The notes under the pieces were generated by a model. The model was not told the origin of the DNA, searched no databases, and worked only from the letters and a program-made list of their open reading frames with translations. The translations under genes were made by a program, and so were the position numbers. Below, piece by piece: positions 32,502 to 44,759 of a DNA stretch of 64,000 nucleotides. This stretch comes from Tamarix chinensis. Lineage: Eukaryota; Streptophyta; Magnoliopsida; Caryophyllales; Tamaricaceae. Numbering within the stretch: the stretch's first letter is position 1; each line of letters opens with the position of its first letter. The stretch is taken from assembly GCA_030549775.1 (NCBI GenBank), contig CM060173.1, positions 30,570,032 through 30,634,031 on the forward strand, in the 5' to 3' direction.

Positions 32502-32890
32502 CCACTATTATAACTAGTAGACCGGGAATATCTACCTCAGGATAGAACGCTTTTGGCCATTATTATAATCAGTGGACTGGTGAAAATATACAACCCTAGA
32601 GAAAAACACTCCTGGCCACTATTATGATCGGTGGACTGGTATATATCCTGCATCCTATCCCGACCCATGTGGTGTTCTACTGTAAATGATTAGTGTATTT
32701 TCCATTGATTATTATCATCCAAGGGTTTTACTTATTGAGCTCGGGAACCCTACTATTATAACCGATGGACCGAGAATATCTACCTCAGGACAGAACGCGC
32801 TTGGCCACTACTTTAATCGATGGACCAATAAATATATACAACCCTAGGAAAAACACACCTTACCACTATTATAATCGATGGACCGGTAAA
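32502..32890. repeat. Six CCACTATTATA-GGTGGACCGG modules in LTR-A
   Basis: Units start near 32502, 32557, 32616, 32750, 32805 and 32862, arranged as two triplets with matching spacers (AATATCTACCTCAGGA..., TATACAACCCTAG...). Each pairs a CCAC with a GTGG about 16-18 bases on. The same module occurs in the copies at 39200, 40790 and 48020-48310. Confidence 0.8.
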
Positions 32891-34262
32891 TATCCTACAT
32901 CTGAGCCTGACTCAATGATCTTCGACTTTAAGTTATTAGTATTTTATTCTTATCTTATTTGTCAAGTAGCACACATCCATCCATGCACAACCCAAGGGAC
33001 ATTCCTGACCTACAACCACTCAACCAACCCATATTTCATGAAAACCCTAATCCCTTGACCCGGAACATTTACACCCTCCAAAGACTCCCCCCCCCAAACA
33101 TTTTTCCACCAACCTCATAGCGACCCTAAAAACCTCATATTCATGAGTCAAGGCCCGCTCTCCTATTTCTCCACCTATGATCACCACCACCCACTAGGGT
33201 TTTCCCTTGAAACCCTAATTTGGCCTATGTGGCCCTTGCCTCTCCTCTCCTTACTTAGCCCACATCTCCCCTAATTCAAGCACCATCACCCTACTCACCC
33301 CAACTCCGAACCTCACAGCACAACTCCTCAACTCATATGTGTGATAATGATATCCTAGCCGGTCACCCCTGAAAACCCTAATATTCCCCCTTTTTCTTTC
33401 ATACCCTCGTCTCTTACACAACTCTACCCTCCAATTGTCTTGACTCACACCCTCCATATGGTACACTCTTCATCACAACACCAATATTCAACCAAATTCC
33501 TCAACCTTTTCCCACAACACACCCTATCATTAGGGTTGATTCCCCCGAAACCCTAGTTCATGTCCCCACGCACCTTCCTATCATCCCGCGTACCAAAACT
33601 TCCCCAAGTACACTAACCACCAAAAACTCATTTTCCTACCCACGGTTAACCTCCAAACAAGAATTCCCCACATAAATCTTTTCCCCATGCAAAGTACGCA
33701 CCCTCATGTAAGGCTCACACTCCACATGCAAGTTTTTACCCTAGCTCCTCGCATTATCATTCCTCTTTTCCATTTTTCCACAATATTTCATGATTTGAAT
33801 AGGACACCTTCCCTATAACACTTTACTCACCCCACCCTATTTATTTTATTTCATGTCCCTTGGCCACTCAAGTCTCACCTAAGACATCTAGGCATCAATA
33901 TATTATTATTCAACCATGCACAACCATATGTCCACTCATAGCAAGATTTAGCCATACATACAACTAACAATGAGAATCATGCACAAAATTACCTTAAATC
34001 CTTGTAAGCCAAGTTGCACCACACACATTTAGTTCAATACACATATTCACACACAAAACACATATACACCCATTTCACAAATAAGACTCATAGCACAACC
34101 CAAATCTTAACTATATCCTTACCCAGTTAGCTTCGGGCTTGAAGTAAGAAATCTTACGCCTCCTCACAGGGAAATTTTGGTTCAATACCTATAATAAGAG
34201 CATCAACTAAGTCATTTCTCTTCTTCCTACCTCTTTTTTCCTTTTTCCCTATTTTCTTAACC

Positions 34263-34329
<67 letters not shown>
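34263..34329. repeat. (AAT)n microsatellite
   Basis: About 22 AAT units inside the LTR-A copy. Confidence 0.95.
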
Positions 34330-35334
34330 GTTATTAAAATAAAATACACTAAATAAGTAAGAAAGAGGAAGGTGTAACCAGAAGGCACTAGGCAGATGAG
34401 GGTGGCGGCGACGCTCAAGAGGAAGAGAGGAAGGAGGGATGAAATGAGAGGGGAGAAAGGGAGGCAGAGGTATTAGTGTGGTAGAGGAGGTCTTCTTGTG
34501 TGGGAAGGGAGGTAGGGAGGGTGGTGTGACCGGTGGTGGTGGCAGTGCGGGGCAACGCTAGTGGTGGCGTAGGGTGTAAAAGGGTATCTCGAGCTGCCCA
34601 CTTTGCACGAATGGGGAGAACAAAGGAAGGGAAAGAAAGGTAAGGGAAAGGGCTCAGTGGACGCATTGTGATGTAGGGAAGAGGATGGGAGGGAGTGGAG
34701 ACAGCGGTGCAGCATAGTAGCAATGGCGGCGACGTTTGAAGGTGCGATAGGAGTAAGGGAGATAGGGGAAATTGAGTAGAAAGGAGAAGGAAAAAGAGAG
34801 TGGGGGATTTTATAGGTGCAGGGGAGGGAGGAAATTGAAAAGGAAAGGGAGAGTTGGTGGCTGCCAGCCGACATGCAGGTTGGTACTGCTGTGTAGGGGG
34901 GATAATGGCATGGGTAGATTCATAGGGGGTAAGGGAGCAAGTGAGGGAGAGGGAGCTCACAAGGGAGGGGAGCTACAGAGTTGCAGCACTACGCAGGTGC
35001 AGTGCAAACGAGAGGTAGGGGATGAGGGCAGAAAATGAAAGGAAGGAAAGAGAGAGCGAAAGAAAGGGAAAAGTGGGGGTGTGCATGAGTTGGGCGGCCG
35101 TCTGGGGGAGAGAAAAAATAAAGGGATTGGGCCGGTCAGGTGGGGAGAGAGAAAAGAAATAAGAGAAGGAGAGGGGGAAGAAAGGAAGTGGGCCTCTGCT
35201 GGGCACAACCCAGCTGGCCGGAGGAGGAAAAGAAAAGGAGAAAAGGAAAGGAAAGAAAAATAGGAAAGAAAAAAAGAAAAAGAAAAATGGAGGTGGTAGG
35301 GTGTTTTGGGTTTTTGAGAGTTTTAGGGGTAATA

Positions 35335-35379
<45 letters not shown>

Positions 35380-35380
35380 T
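35335..35380. repeat. (AAT)n microsatellite
   Basis: About 15 AAT units directly after the purine-rich block of the same LTR-A copy; a plus-strand frame through it encodes a meaningless Asn run. Confidence 0.95.
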
Positions 35381-35585
35381 TTTATTAATTTAGAAATTAT
35401 TATAATTTATTTTAGGTTCGTTAATTAAATTGTTTTCCAATAAGTATGTCCTTGTATCATTTTTATTGTCATAATATTAATTATTATTATTTTATTAAAA
35501 AGGGTACATATAATTAAATTTTATTCAATAATTTATTATTTTATTCTTTAATCCTAAAATAAAAGGTTTGTGATATTATAAAGAA

Positions 35586-35910
35586 AGTTGGAAGAAGAAA
35601 AGAAGGAGGATAATAATCATCCCTTATCTCTAAGATTAAAAGGTATGGATAAAATCTAAACAGTCTTCAACCTTCGATGTTGAAGATATGAAGAATAGGT
35701 TGAAGATTTTAAGATCAAATTGTAGATGTCCTACGGTTTGGATGAAGATACACTACTCGGCATCAAATTTGAATTTGGAGAATTCATACATGCATGGGAG
35801 GGAAAATGCTGGCAGGTTTTGTACATGAAAGAAGAAGAAGAAGATGAAGAGTTTGAATGAAAGAAGAAGAAAGAAAGGAAATGTTTCAAATTGAAACAAA
35901 GCCAACTAAG
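35586..35910 (-). other. Leader of the minus-strand LTR-B gypsy element
   Basis: It continues 31137-31848 across the LTR-A insertion and ends at the primer-binding site. It contains GAAGAA-rich sequence. A minus frame at 35731-36027 overlaps the LTR and is not a gene. Confidence 0.5.
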
Positions 35911-35922
35911 GCTTTGATACCA
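35911..35922 (-). other. Primer-binding site, Met-tRNA type
   Basis: On the minus strand it reads TGGTATCAAAGC, four bases downstream of the LTR at 35927-36669. It is identical to the site at 29655-29666. Confidence 0.75.
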
Positions 35923-35926
35923 AAAA

Positions 35927-36669
35927 TGACACAAGTCTTCAAGGGTGGATGAAGATTCGTGTGACTGTAATTGAATTAGGATCGGTGGTTGTCTAATTTG
36001 GAAGAAGAAATGAAGAGATTCAAGCAAGCATTCAACAAAAACTCAACTTTGAATGTCTCCTATCTAATATTACTCCAAGTAGTCTTAGAAAGGATTATTC
36101 AACCACAAAGAGAGAATTAACCAAGTGAATTAATTGTATTAGATTTCAATATACTCATCCATCAACAAGCAATAATGTGTCGATATGTATATATATAGGT
36201 ATAGAACATTGCTAACTACCACACTAATTTAACCACATAACACACAAATGGCTAACTATCACATAAACTAGTATTAATAATGTATTTATATCCTATCTAA
36301 TACATGACTCAACAAAGCTTATTACAAACAAAGCAAGCTAAGTAGTACACAAAAACAACTAACAATAATCCTAATCAAAACAATGATGTTGACTTGAAAA
36401 GTTGACTAGGTCTTTTTGACTTGACTTTCATGTACACTAACTTCCTTTGTAATAGCTTGTAACATGTGAAAATATTAAATATCTTGACTTTTTAAATGGA
36501 TTGATCTTCTTCCTGCACATATGTTACATACCTGCAAGAATGACTTAAAGTAATATCATCAAGGTTAGTCAAAGTATTATTATCAAAGACACATAATGTA
36601 ATTGATTCCATAATTAAGTATGCCAAACTACTATCATCTTGAGGATCATCTATGAGTGCTCCTACATCA
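35927..36669 (-). repeat. 5' LTR of the minus-strand LTR-B gypsy element
   Basis: 743 bp, bounded by TGACACAAG and CTCCTACATCA on the plus strand. It shares the family's ACCTGCAAGAATGACTTAA block with 17107 and 19561. Its partner 3' LTR was not found in the window. Confidence 0.75.
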
Positions 36670-38416
36670 TTAATTATCATAGTTTTAGATTATAATAAAT
36701 ATAAATATAATTGTATTATTTGATTATAACATATTTAATTTTAGAATTTTTTATAATAATTATTACTATTATAAATATCACTACCATAATAAGTGTGATA
36801 ATAAAACATCAACTCAAAGTAAAATAAACATCAACACAAATAAAGAAAAACAATAGATAAAGCTTAAATAAACATCAAACTAAATATGAAAAAATTAATT
36901 GAAACTTAAATAAATATTAATTTAAAAAAGGAAAAAACATCAACTAAAGATGAAAAAAATATCAAGATAGAAACACCAACTCAAAAAAATAATTAGGATG
37001 TGATAAATAATATTTTAATTTTAAAACAATTACTATCGTAAAGTTTTAAACTCTAGATGTATTTTTTAAGATACATTTGAGTGTATAATATAATTTGTCC
37101 TCATCGTAAAATATCCTTAACCATCTCCAAAAGTAAATCTATCAAGAATAAAAGATCATTGACCAAAGATGCATGCAAATCTAACTAAACAAAGAACCAA
37201 ACATTATTTGATGCATAATCTTACACATCGGTTTCTCACTAAAAAATAAATTATGTGCTTAATTATTTTCTTGTAGTTGCAAAATTTTAAATTACTTTAT
37301 ATTTCAAGTTGTTATTATTTTACTCTCATTTTTTGTCACTCTTCACTTTTGATTTGACTTATTTGAATTTTTACTCTTTACAATATTTTCTTAAACTTAT
37401 ACAATAATTGATTATGGTCACTTATTATCATTATGTCAACAACAATTAATATGCCAATTACAAATGCTAGAAAGTATGACCAATCAAAACATAATTTGGG
37501 AATTTAGTTTTTTCCAAAGTTTAAAATATATTTAGATTATTTTAAAAATAATTAAAACCATATCTATATATCATAATTTTAGTCTTCTTTATTTTGTTTA
37601 AGTTCTACCAATATAATTTATATATAAGATAAATAAAAATAATACATTTAGGGAAAATGCTCAAAATTTATATGAATTTCAGCACATATTAATTTATTTC
37701 AATTTCATTAATAATGAATAATTTTAACTTTAATTTAATACTATAAAATTAATAATTAGAAGATAACTCAAATTAACAATGATAGTAACGTATTGATAGA
37801 TTATTATGATAAATATGATTAATAATTAAATTAATCATAATTTATTTAATAATAACAATAATAACATTTGTATTAGTTAATAATTTTAATAATAAATTAT
37901 TTTCATTTAATTATATAAAAATGATTATTATAAAGAAACTAATTAGAATATATTTAATTATTTTTATTATGATAAATATTATTAACAATTAATACAAAAA
38001 ATAATATTAATATTATTACACAATATTGAAAATAAACAATAATTACAAATTTTAATATAATAATGTAAAATTAGTAATTAGAAGACTAAAAATAATAATA
38101 TCAATGTTTATTTTTTATGCTAAATATAATTAATAATGAATTTAAAAATGATAAATGGCTAAATAGTATGAATGCTAAAATATAATATTAATAATAATGA
38201 TTAAATGCGATGCTATTAATAGTAATGATAATTAAAAATAATAATAAAATTAATTTAATGATAATAATAAATCAATCTATAGTAATACTAATAAATAATT
38301 TAAATAATCAATATTTTTACTTTAATAATAGAAAATTAATAACGATAATAAATATTATCATTAATTCTATTAATAATTTTTTTTTTAATAATAATTAATT
38401 TACTTATATCAATAAT
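36670..38416. other. AT-rich spacer, no gene
   Basis: Extremely AT-rich sequence built of AATAAT/TTAATA words; the few open frames are low-complexity Asn/Ile. It continues at 52558-54010 beyond the LTR-A nest, so both parts were one block before the insertion. Confidence 0.8.
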
Positions 38417-39030
38417 TGTAACACCCCAAAAATTACTACTAAAAAATTTCATTTTGATTAAAAATTAGAGGAAGCAAAAACCGTAAATTTCGGGGATGTT
38501 ACCGCCATACTTAATACCAAACCGATTTTCTCCTACCATTTCAGTACCAAGTGCTAAGGCTAAAAAGATCAAAATACAATTTCCTCAAAATTAGACTTTA
38601 TTTAAATCTGAGTGGCGCAATAAACTCTTTACAAGAATAAAACCCACTATTAGTGGTTACAATAATAGAGATCATTTTAACAAGGTAAAGAAAAGGTAAA
38701 AGAGAAACCCTTAATCATTCCTGGACAACCCTTACACTCTTACTCGATGCCACTTGAATAGTACATGCAATAGACCTGCAAGGGACACTGCCCATTAAAT
38801 AGGCAGGGGCCCACAAATGGAACCCTTCAATACTATGGTATTGAGTAACCATTTATACCAAACTGAAAGGTAAGGCTCGCATGCTATACATCATACATAA
38901 GCAATATAAAACGATAACATACGCGGGCTTAGGAAATCACGATCGACATATGAACTAATACACAAGGCAATACCACATACAATAAGAAATGCATAATGCA
39001 ACATCCATGTACTTAGCAATTCCATCATAT

Positions 39031-39033
<3 letters not shown>

Positions 39034-39073
<40 letters not shown>
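39034..39073. repeat. (GA)n microsatellite
   Basis: Twenty GA units within the outer LTR-A. Confidence 0.95.
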
Positions 39074-39075
<2 letters not shown>

Positions 39076-39236
39076 CACCAAGGATGAACTTATAATAGAT
39101 CATGAGGATGAAAGTAACTCTTTTGGTCTTAAGCCATTAAATGAATATCATTCCATATCATCTCTCGAATTATATCCATGTGAGTGCTAAAACCCCACTA
39201 TTATAGCGGGTGGGTCGGAATATTCATCAGGACAGA

Positions 39237-40773
39237 TGATAGATGGAATATATAGATTATTTTCATGCATAAAAATGTCATTTATCCCTCATTAATTTTA
39301 TAAGATTTAATATTTTCTTTGAGTTTTTCTCTTTTGAATAGATTTTGCAGGAAAAGATAAAATTGAAGAAATTCAAAGGAGAAATCAACGAAAAGAAGAA
39401 ATCAAGCAAAGAACACAATAAGAAACATTGAATTAAGGGGAGAAAAGTTAGAAATGAAGCAAATACACCAAGAGAAGTTGTGCTGAAATTTTAAGGGAAG
39501 AATAGTGAAAGAGTCTAAAACACGGCACCCCCATGTTTCCTAAACACGGGCCGTATTAAAATCTTAGGCTTATATTTAGAATCCAGCATTTGGCAGAGAA
39601 GTTGGAGAAAAACACGGAGGTCCCGTGTTTCCTAAAGACGGACCATGTTTTCCTTAAAATTTGTAACCGCTCACGTGACCTGTTTTCTAATATATTCTCT
39701 ATCAATTCAAGGTTCGAAAATCAGTTTTAGAATTCGAAACATTTGAATGTACTCTCTTTCTCTATTCCCTCTAGAATATACATGTATTTCACAATTCCAA
39801 CTTCCTTTATCTTCTTGTATTCTAGTGAACAATTAACAATCTGCAATTCAAGTGATAAGTCCTTCTCTATTCCTTTATCAATTGCAAGTTCTACATTTTG
39901 ATTGAATGTAAATAAATTTTCTGCAATTGCGTTTTTATTTGTCTTACTATTAGTGTGTTGTTGTTATTAATGGATGTTGTTTGTATTAATTACAAGTTAT
40001 TGCATGTAATAGTGTGATTTCTAAGTATGTAGATATTAGAGTAAATAAAACAGGGTAGGATAATTTGAGGATGGAATTATATTTCAATTATAACAACGTA
40101 ATTTGAATGTTTGATTCTAGATGAAATTTAATTGAATTAACGGATGGAATTGAATGATTTCGTATCATAGATTAAGAATTTAAACTAATTAGATTGATCA
40201 CCTATTTAGTTTAGAACTTAATCTCCACTAAGACAACACCATTAACCCGTAATTGTTAATTAATGTGTCTAGAGTAGCAAGAAGATTAATTGTTAATCTT
40301 GTCCGTTAATTCATACAATTGCATAATCCGAGCTTATGTGGTTATGATTGTAGTTGACTGCTTTCCATTCATAATGCTGCCATTAATTGAATCTAGTGCT
40401 CGTAACCTAGGTTATTAAATGGTTAGGTAATAAATTGAGAGCTTATTCAATTTATTAAGATTGAGAGAAAGTAAAGAAATGAATTATTATGAGTTTCTAG
40501 AGGTCAACATTAAATCATATAGAATCATTCTTCTTCTTTGAGTATTTGATACCTTGATTCCATCATCAATTCGTTCCTACGCTCATTTATCAAGTAGTGA
40601 GCAAAGTTTAATAAAATTTAGATTCTCATTATATAACTGGAATTATAACATCAATTACAAAATTAGTGATTAAAACACCATTCCTTATGGATTCAACTCC
40701 TTCTTACCATTTACTACGTAATTAGGAATTACGATTTATGTATTAAAGTTGTTGTGTATACGACAACGCATTA
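39237..40773 (+). mobile_element. Solo LTR, Athila-type, plus orientation
   Basis: It interrupts an LTR-A module: host text ...GACAGA stops at 39236 and resumes GAGCGCACC at 40777, as in the uninterrupted GACAGAACGCACATG at 48229. The insert begins TGATAGATGG and ends GACAACGCATTA, with ACAGA/GCAGA flanks (4 of 5). Its last 100 bases (TTCCTTATGGATTCAACTCC, TTGTTGTGTATACGACAACG) mirror the start of the minus-oriented LTR at 1239. Two CCGTGTTT/ACACGG-type blocks at 39520-39650 are internal repeats. Confidence 0.65.
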
Positions 40774-40946
40774 GCAGAGCGCACCTAGCCACTTTTATTT
40801 ACCGGTGGACCGGTCTAGCCCGAATCACATGATATATCACTTTACATGATAAATGTTTTCCACTTATTTAACACAACATGTCCATTTATTTAACTCGAGG
40901 GGGAGATCAAGATCCCAGAGATGCAAAGGTACACCGATCATACTGG

Positions 40947-42621
40947 TAGAGCTGGAAATCGGGCGGGTCGGGTCACTATCAAATCTGGTTACATGATAAT
41001 CGGGTCATATCAATTTCGGATAATCTCGGATCATTTTATCGAGTTAGGTTGGGTCGGGTTTGATTCAGATCAACTCAGTATCGGATAATATCGGGTCATA
41101 TTAAGCTCTCAGATCGGGCCTAGTTGAGATCGGATGGACTCGGATTCGGGTAAATTTAGGTTGTTCTAATTTCGGTTCTGGTTCAGATCGAGCCTGGGCG
41201 AGTTTGATTAATTATATTTTTGGGTCAAATTTGGATTGGATTTAGGTCATTTCATATTTAAATCATGCTTGTGTCATTCTATTTCTTTTTTTATTCCAAG
41301 ATGTTATTAAAAGCTAATTATTTTGAGATCATTTATTTTAATTTATCTTATTCAATTAAAATAAAATTATTATATTAAGTGTTTTGGGGCCATAGAATTT
41401 TTTGTATTATTTCACCTTTGGAGATGTATTTGACGTTTTAAATTTAAAAGTTTTCAAACCATATCACTTTTATTTTTATGTTAAGGTATAGCTTATAATT
41501 CAACACCATTATTAGCTTTGTTGTATTGATTTTGAGTATTATTTTAAGTTTATATTATATTTACATCTTGTACACTCCTTACATAATATTAACTTACAAT
41601 AATCATTGATAATTGATAACAAATGAAGGCTTCTAATGCTGTACTTCTCATACTATTTTTATAAGAGATTGATCACATCATATCAACATAATTTTAATAA
41701 ATATAATAATAATAATACAAAAATAATGATAACAATAAAAATAGTTATTAATGCATATCAATAACAACACATTAGTTTTTTTTTATATTTTGATTAGATC
41801 ATATCAAGCTAAATAAAATAAAAATTAGATAAAGTAAGTAATAATAACTATTATTGACAAAAGACCAACTAATATTGACTTCTTACTATTTAACATTGTT
41901 GATGTAATAAAAAATATTAATTTTCAATTTTCATAATGAATAACTAACATTCTCACTCTAGATTTTCCTTAATTTCCTATGATGTTGTCGATGCTATATT
42001 TCAAGGTATTGCCGTATAGATACTAACATATAGTATTCAAGGCTGCATTGTTATTATCTTATGGTACTAGATGGAATCATCGAAGTGAACTAATATTTAG
42101 ATGGCATAGTAGAGTTTTTCCTTATTTCTATACTTTAATATTGGTATCAATGGATATTGTATTTGTATATACATAAGTGATATAAATTTTAAGAAAGTAT
42201 ATTGTTTCTAGATTTTGATGTAAGTGCTAGTATGGATTAGTTGCACATCTATATTATTTCATGTTTTATGAAGTTTTGAAAATTTTGAGTTATGGGTTAA
42301 TGTTAATTTTCAAGTAGTACTGAGTTGAATCTTTATAGATTTATAATTTTTCGGATAATATCGGATTTCGGATAAATAATGGATCGGGTCGGGTCATTTC
42401 GGATTTATAGTTTTTTGGGTTATATCGAGTTTCGAGTGAGTAGCAGGTTGGGTCGGGTTTATTTCGGGCTTATGATTTCTCAGGTTATATCGGATAAGTA
42501 TCAAATCGGGTCGGATAGGTTTTGGGCTTTTAATTATTCAGATAAAATCGAATCGGATTTCGGACGGATCAAGTCGGTATTCGTGGGATTTTTCGGGTCG
42601 GATCAACTTTTGTCAACTCTA
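40947..42621. mobile_element. Non-autonomous hAT-like DNA transposon, 1675 bp
   Basis: Termini are TAGAGCTG at the left and CAACTCTA at the right (TAGAGTTG when reversed: 7 of 8 match). A perfect 8-bp duplication, CATACTGG, lies at 40939-40946 and 42622-42629. The 8-bp duplication and short TIR are the hAT signature. Both subterminal regions (40960-41200 and 42350-42605) are packed with CGGGTCGGGT/GGATCGGGTC motifs; the middle is AT-rich. No transposase frame is present (a frame at 42379-42720 reads across the GGGTC repeats and the edge), so it would depend on an enzyme in trans. Confidence 0.85.
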
Positions 42622-42710
42622 CATACTGGTGCATACAAGCTACACAATACCCTTCAACCATCAACCCAGGGATACAAAGGTACCTTAGTCACAATGGTGC
42701 ATGAGGCTAC

Positions 42711-44086
42711 AAAAACTTGACACGTTCCTACCCGTAAGTGCACGGGGTCGAAGTAGTAGTTAAGGTCAATCCCACATAAATTGGTGAATGACTACTAGAA
42801 CAATTAAAGAACTTAGCTATGTCTAGACTACGAAATAATATGAAATAATAAATTATAAGCTAAAATAACTAAAATAACTAACTAAGCTAAAAAGAAAGGA
42901 AAATAACACTCAAGTGACTCAAATAAATAGAAGAGCTAAGGTTCCGGTTCATCGCCCCCGATCCTCACATGTAATCGAATATCACATCACAAAATAATTC
43001 AACAATCATAATCAATCATGCCAACAAGGATAAAAAATGTTGTGCTTTCTCAAGCCACAACCACCCTATTACATATCTATAGCCCTAACTATCTTTAGCT
43101 TAGAGTCTAATAGAATGTAATGCATTAAAGTCCATAAAGTGTCCTCCTTTATTGTTGTAGAGGTCAAATCGATCGTCTCTCGACCTACAATTTAATCTCT
43201 CCTTGTGCTATTGGGTCTAATACTGGATTATCTCTCGATCTCACCGGTATTTCCCACACCGAAAATCGAAACCCAACCGTGGTTCATCAGTCCGTCAATC
43301 AATCAATAACACAACACATAGATCATGAATTGAATAAAAAAGGATGCAATAATTCAACATATTTGGATCAGGGGAAATTCCCCTTCACCTTAGCACAATA
43401 TCTAGCCTATCAAATTCATAGCAAGAATATTAAAAATAACAAGAGATTCCATAGATAGAGAAAAGATCATTAGATAATACCCTTAATGTTTACAAATTCT
43501 TGCAAAAATTTAACTTCTTACACCTCGGTCTCTAATTTACAAGAGAGATCTTGATAAATTGGGGAAGAGGATAGAGAAGAGAGAGAGAGGGAGTGGAAGC
43601 TGATTCGAGAAATTAGAATGAGAGATTTTACACTACCGCCTCTCGGATCCCTAGGGTATTGATAAAGACGGGCTTCCCATGTCAGCTTTGACAATGATGG
43701 GTATTTTGACCATAATGAAAGCTATTAAAAAGATATACAACTTTGATGTTGAAAGCTTTTCCAAATTCAGATTTTTTTCCTTGTTAAATTCCACTTCTTT
43801 CAGGCCCATATACTTTGAATATGCATTATTGCTTTCATTTTATTCCAGAATTTACAATTTTGCTCTAAATCTCTTTCCGCTTTAACTTTTGCTACTTTTT
43901 TCTCCTTTCTTCTCCCTTTAAGCTTATTCTTTTTTCCATCCTTCATGATTTTTTTGTTTCTTGAGACCCTCCAAATTTTCACAACACAAAGGCAGTAACA
44001 AGAACAAAAAGGGAGAATTCCAACTGAAATTTGAGGTAAAAACTCTTATAAACCTTAGGAATAAGATGCAAAAGTCACACTTATCA
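42711..44086 (-). mobile_element. Solo LTR, Athila-like family, with target duplication
   Basis: It aligns with the LTRs at 2638 and 11394 throughout (CTTGACACGTTCCTACCC start, GGTTCATCGCCCCCGATCCT, CCCCTTCACCTTAGCACAAT, CACACTTATCA end). Flanks are GCTAC at 42706-42710 and 44087-44091, a perfect 5-bp duplication. The duplication shows that the LTR ends in AAGTTTTT on its own strand, which agrees with the inner edge next to the PBS of the full element. It lies 85 bp from the hAT-like element, both inside LTR-A. Confidence 0.85.
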
Positions 44087-44759
44087 GCTACATAGTACCC
44101 TACCAACAAGGACACATAATCCATAAGTATGCATACCCCCTAAGTAGGTCTGTAGAACTAGATAGAGTAAGATGTAAGGCCTGGCTGGGGCACTAAGGCA
44201 CACCAGCAAATACCACAATAATCATGGGCTAAACCATGTCTTTAGGGTAGCGATCCCTAAAAAGCCACCATTCCCGATCTTGATGTCTTCCACTTTAATT
44301 ATTAGTGTCTTAATTAAGGTGATCACAAGAAACACAATAACCACATACCTATTCACTTCCATAGTTATCCATGTTAACCTAAGGAAACCCTAAGGCCATC
44401 CTTATATCATCCGATTCTAATTTAGGATTCGTTTCCATTTATTCATATACCGTAAGAGTTATCATATCACAATCATAATATGGTTTTAGAGTTCGGTAGT
44501 CTACATCGAAGGATCATGGAATACTTAACCCTAACATGCCCTTATATCACATCCAACACACATTACCATGCATAATTAATGATTAAGACACCTCTTTTAT
44601 GAATATAAGATAAACACTATATCACACCCTTAGTTATCCATCCAACCCTAGTTTATGCCATGTTCTTGTGATACTCACTAATTTGTCAATTTCCCTTATT
44701 TTATTTTTCAATGTTACTTATGTCTGATTATGGAGACTTATTTAATCCATTAACAGGTT

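Larger units (their letters stand above)
31849..35580 (+). mobile_element. LTR-A copy (3.7 kb) with 5-bp target duplication
   Basis: It starts TGTAACACCCCC and ends at a decayed TTTGTGATATTATA; flanks are AAGAA at 31844-31848 and AAGAA at 35581-35585. The 5' part shares GTATAAGTCTGGCCCCTAGC with its relatives. Then come six CCACTATTATA modules (32502-32890), a cytosine-rich stretch (33050-33760), two AAT microsatellites and a purine-rich block (34380-35300). No coding domain, PBS or PPT is present, so a solo LTR of a long-LTR element is the best reading. Confidence 0.6.

Noticed and set aside
34415..35263. Open frames of up to 181 residues on both strands
   Set aside because: Purine-rich low-complexity sequence of LTR-A; overlapping open frames on both strands reflect composition.
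35140..35388. Frame ending in a long Asn run
   Set aside because: The run is an AAT microsatellite and the rest is the purine-rich block of LTR-A.
38210..38398. 62-residue Asn/Ile-rich frame
   Set aside because: AT-rich low complexity; chance open frame.
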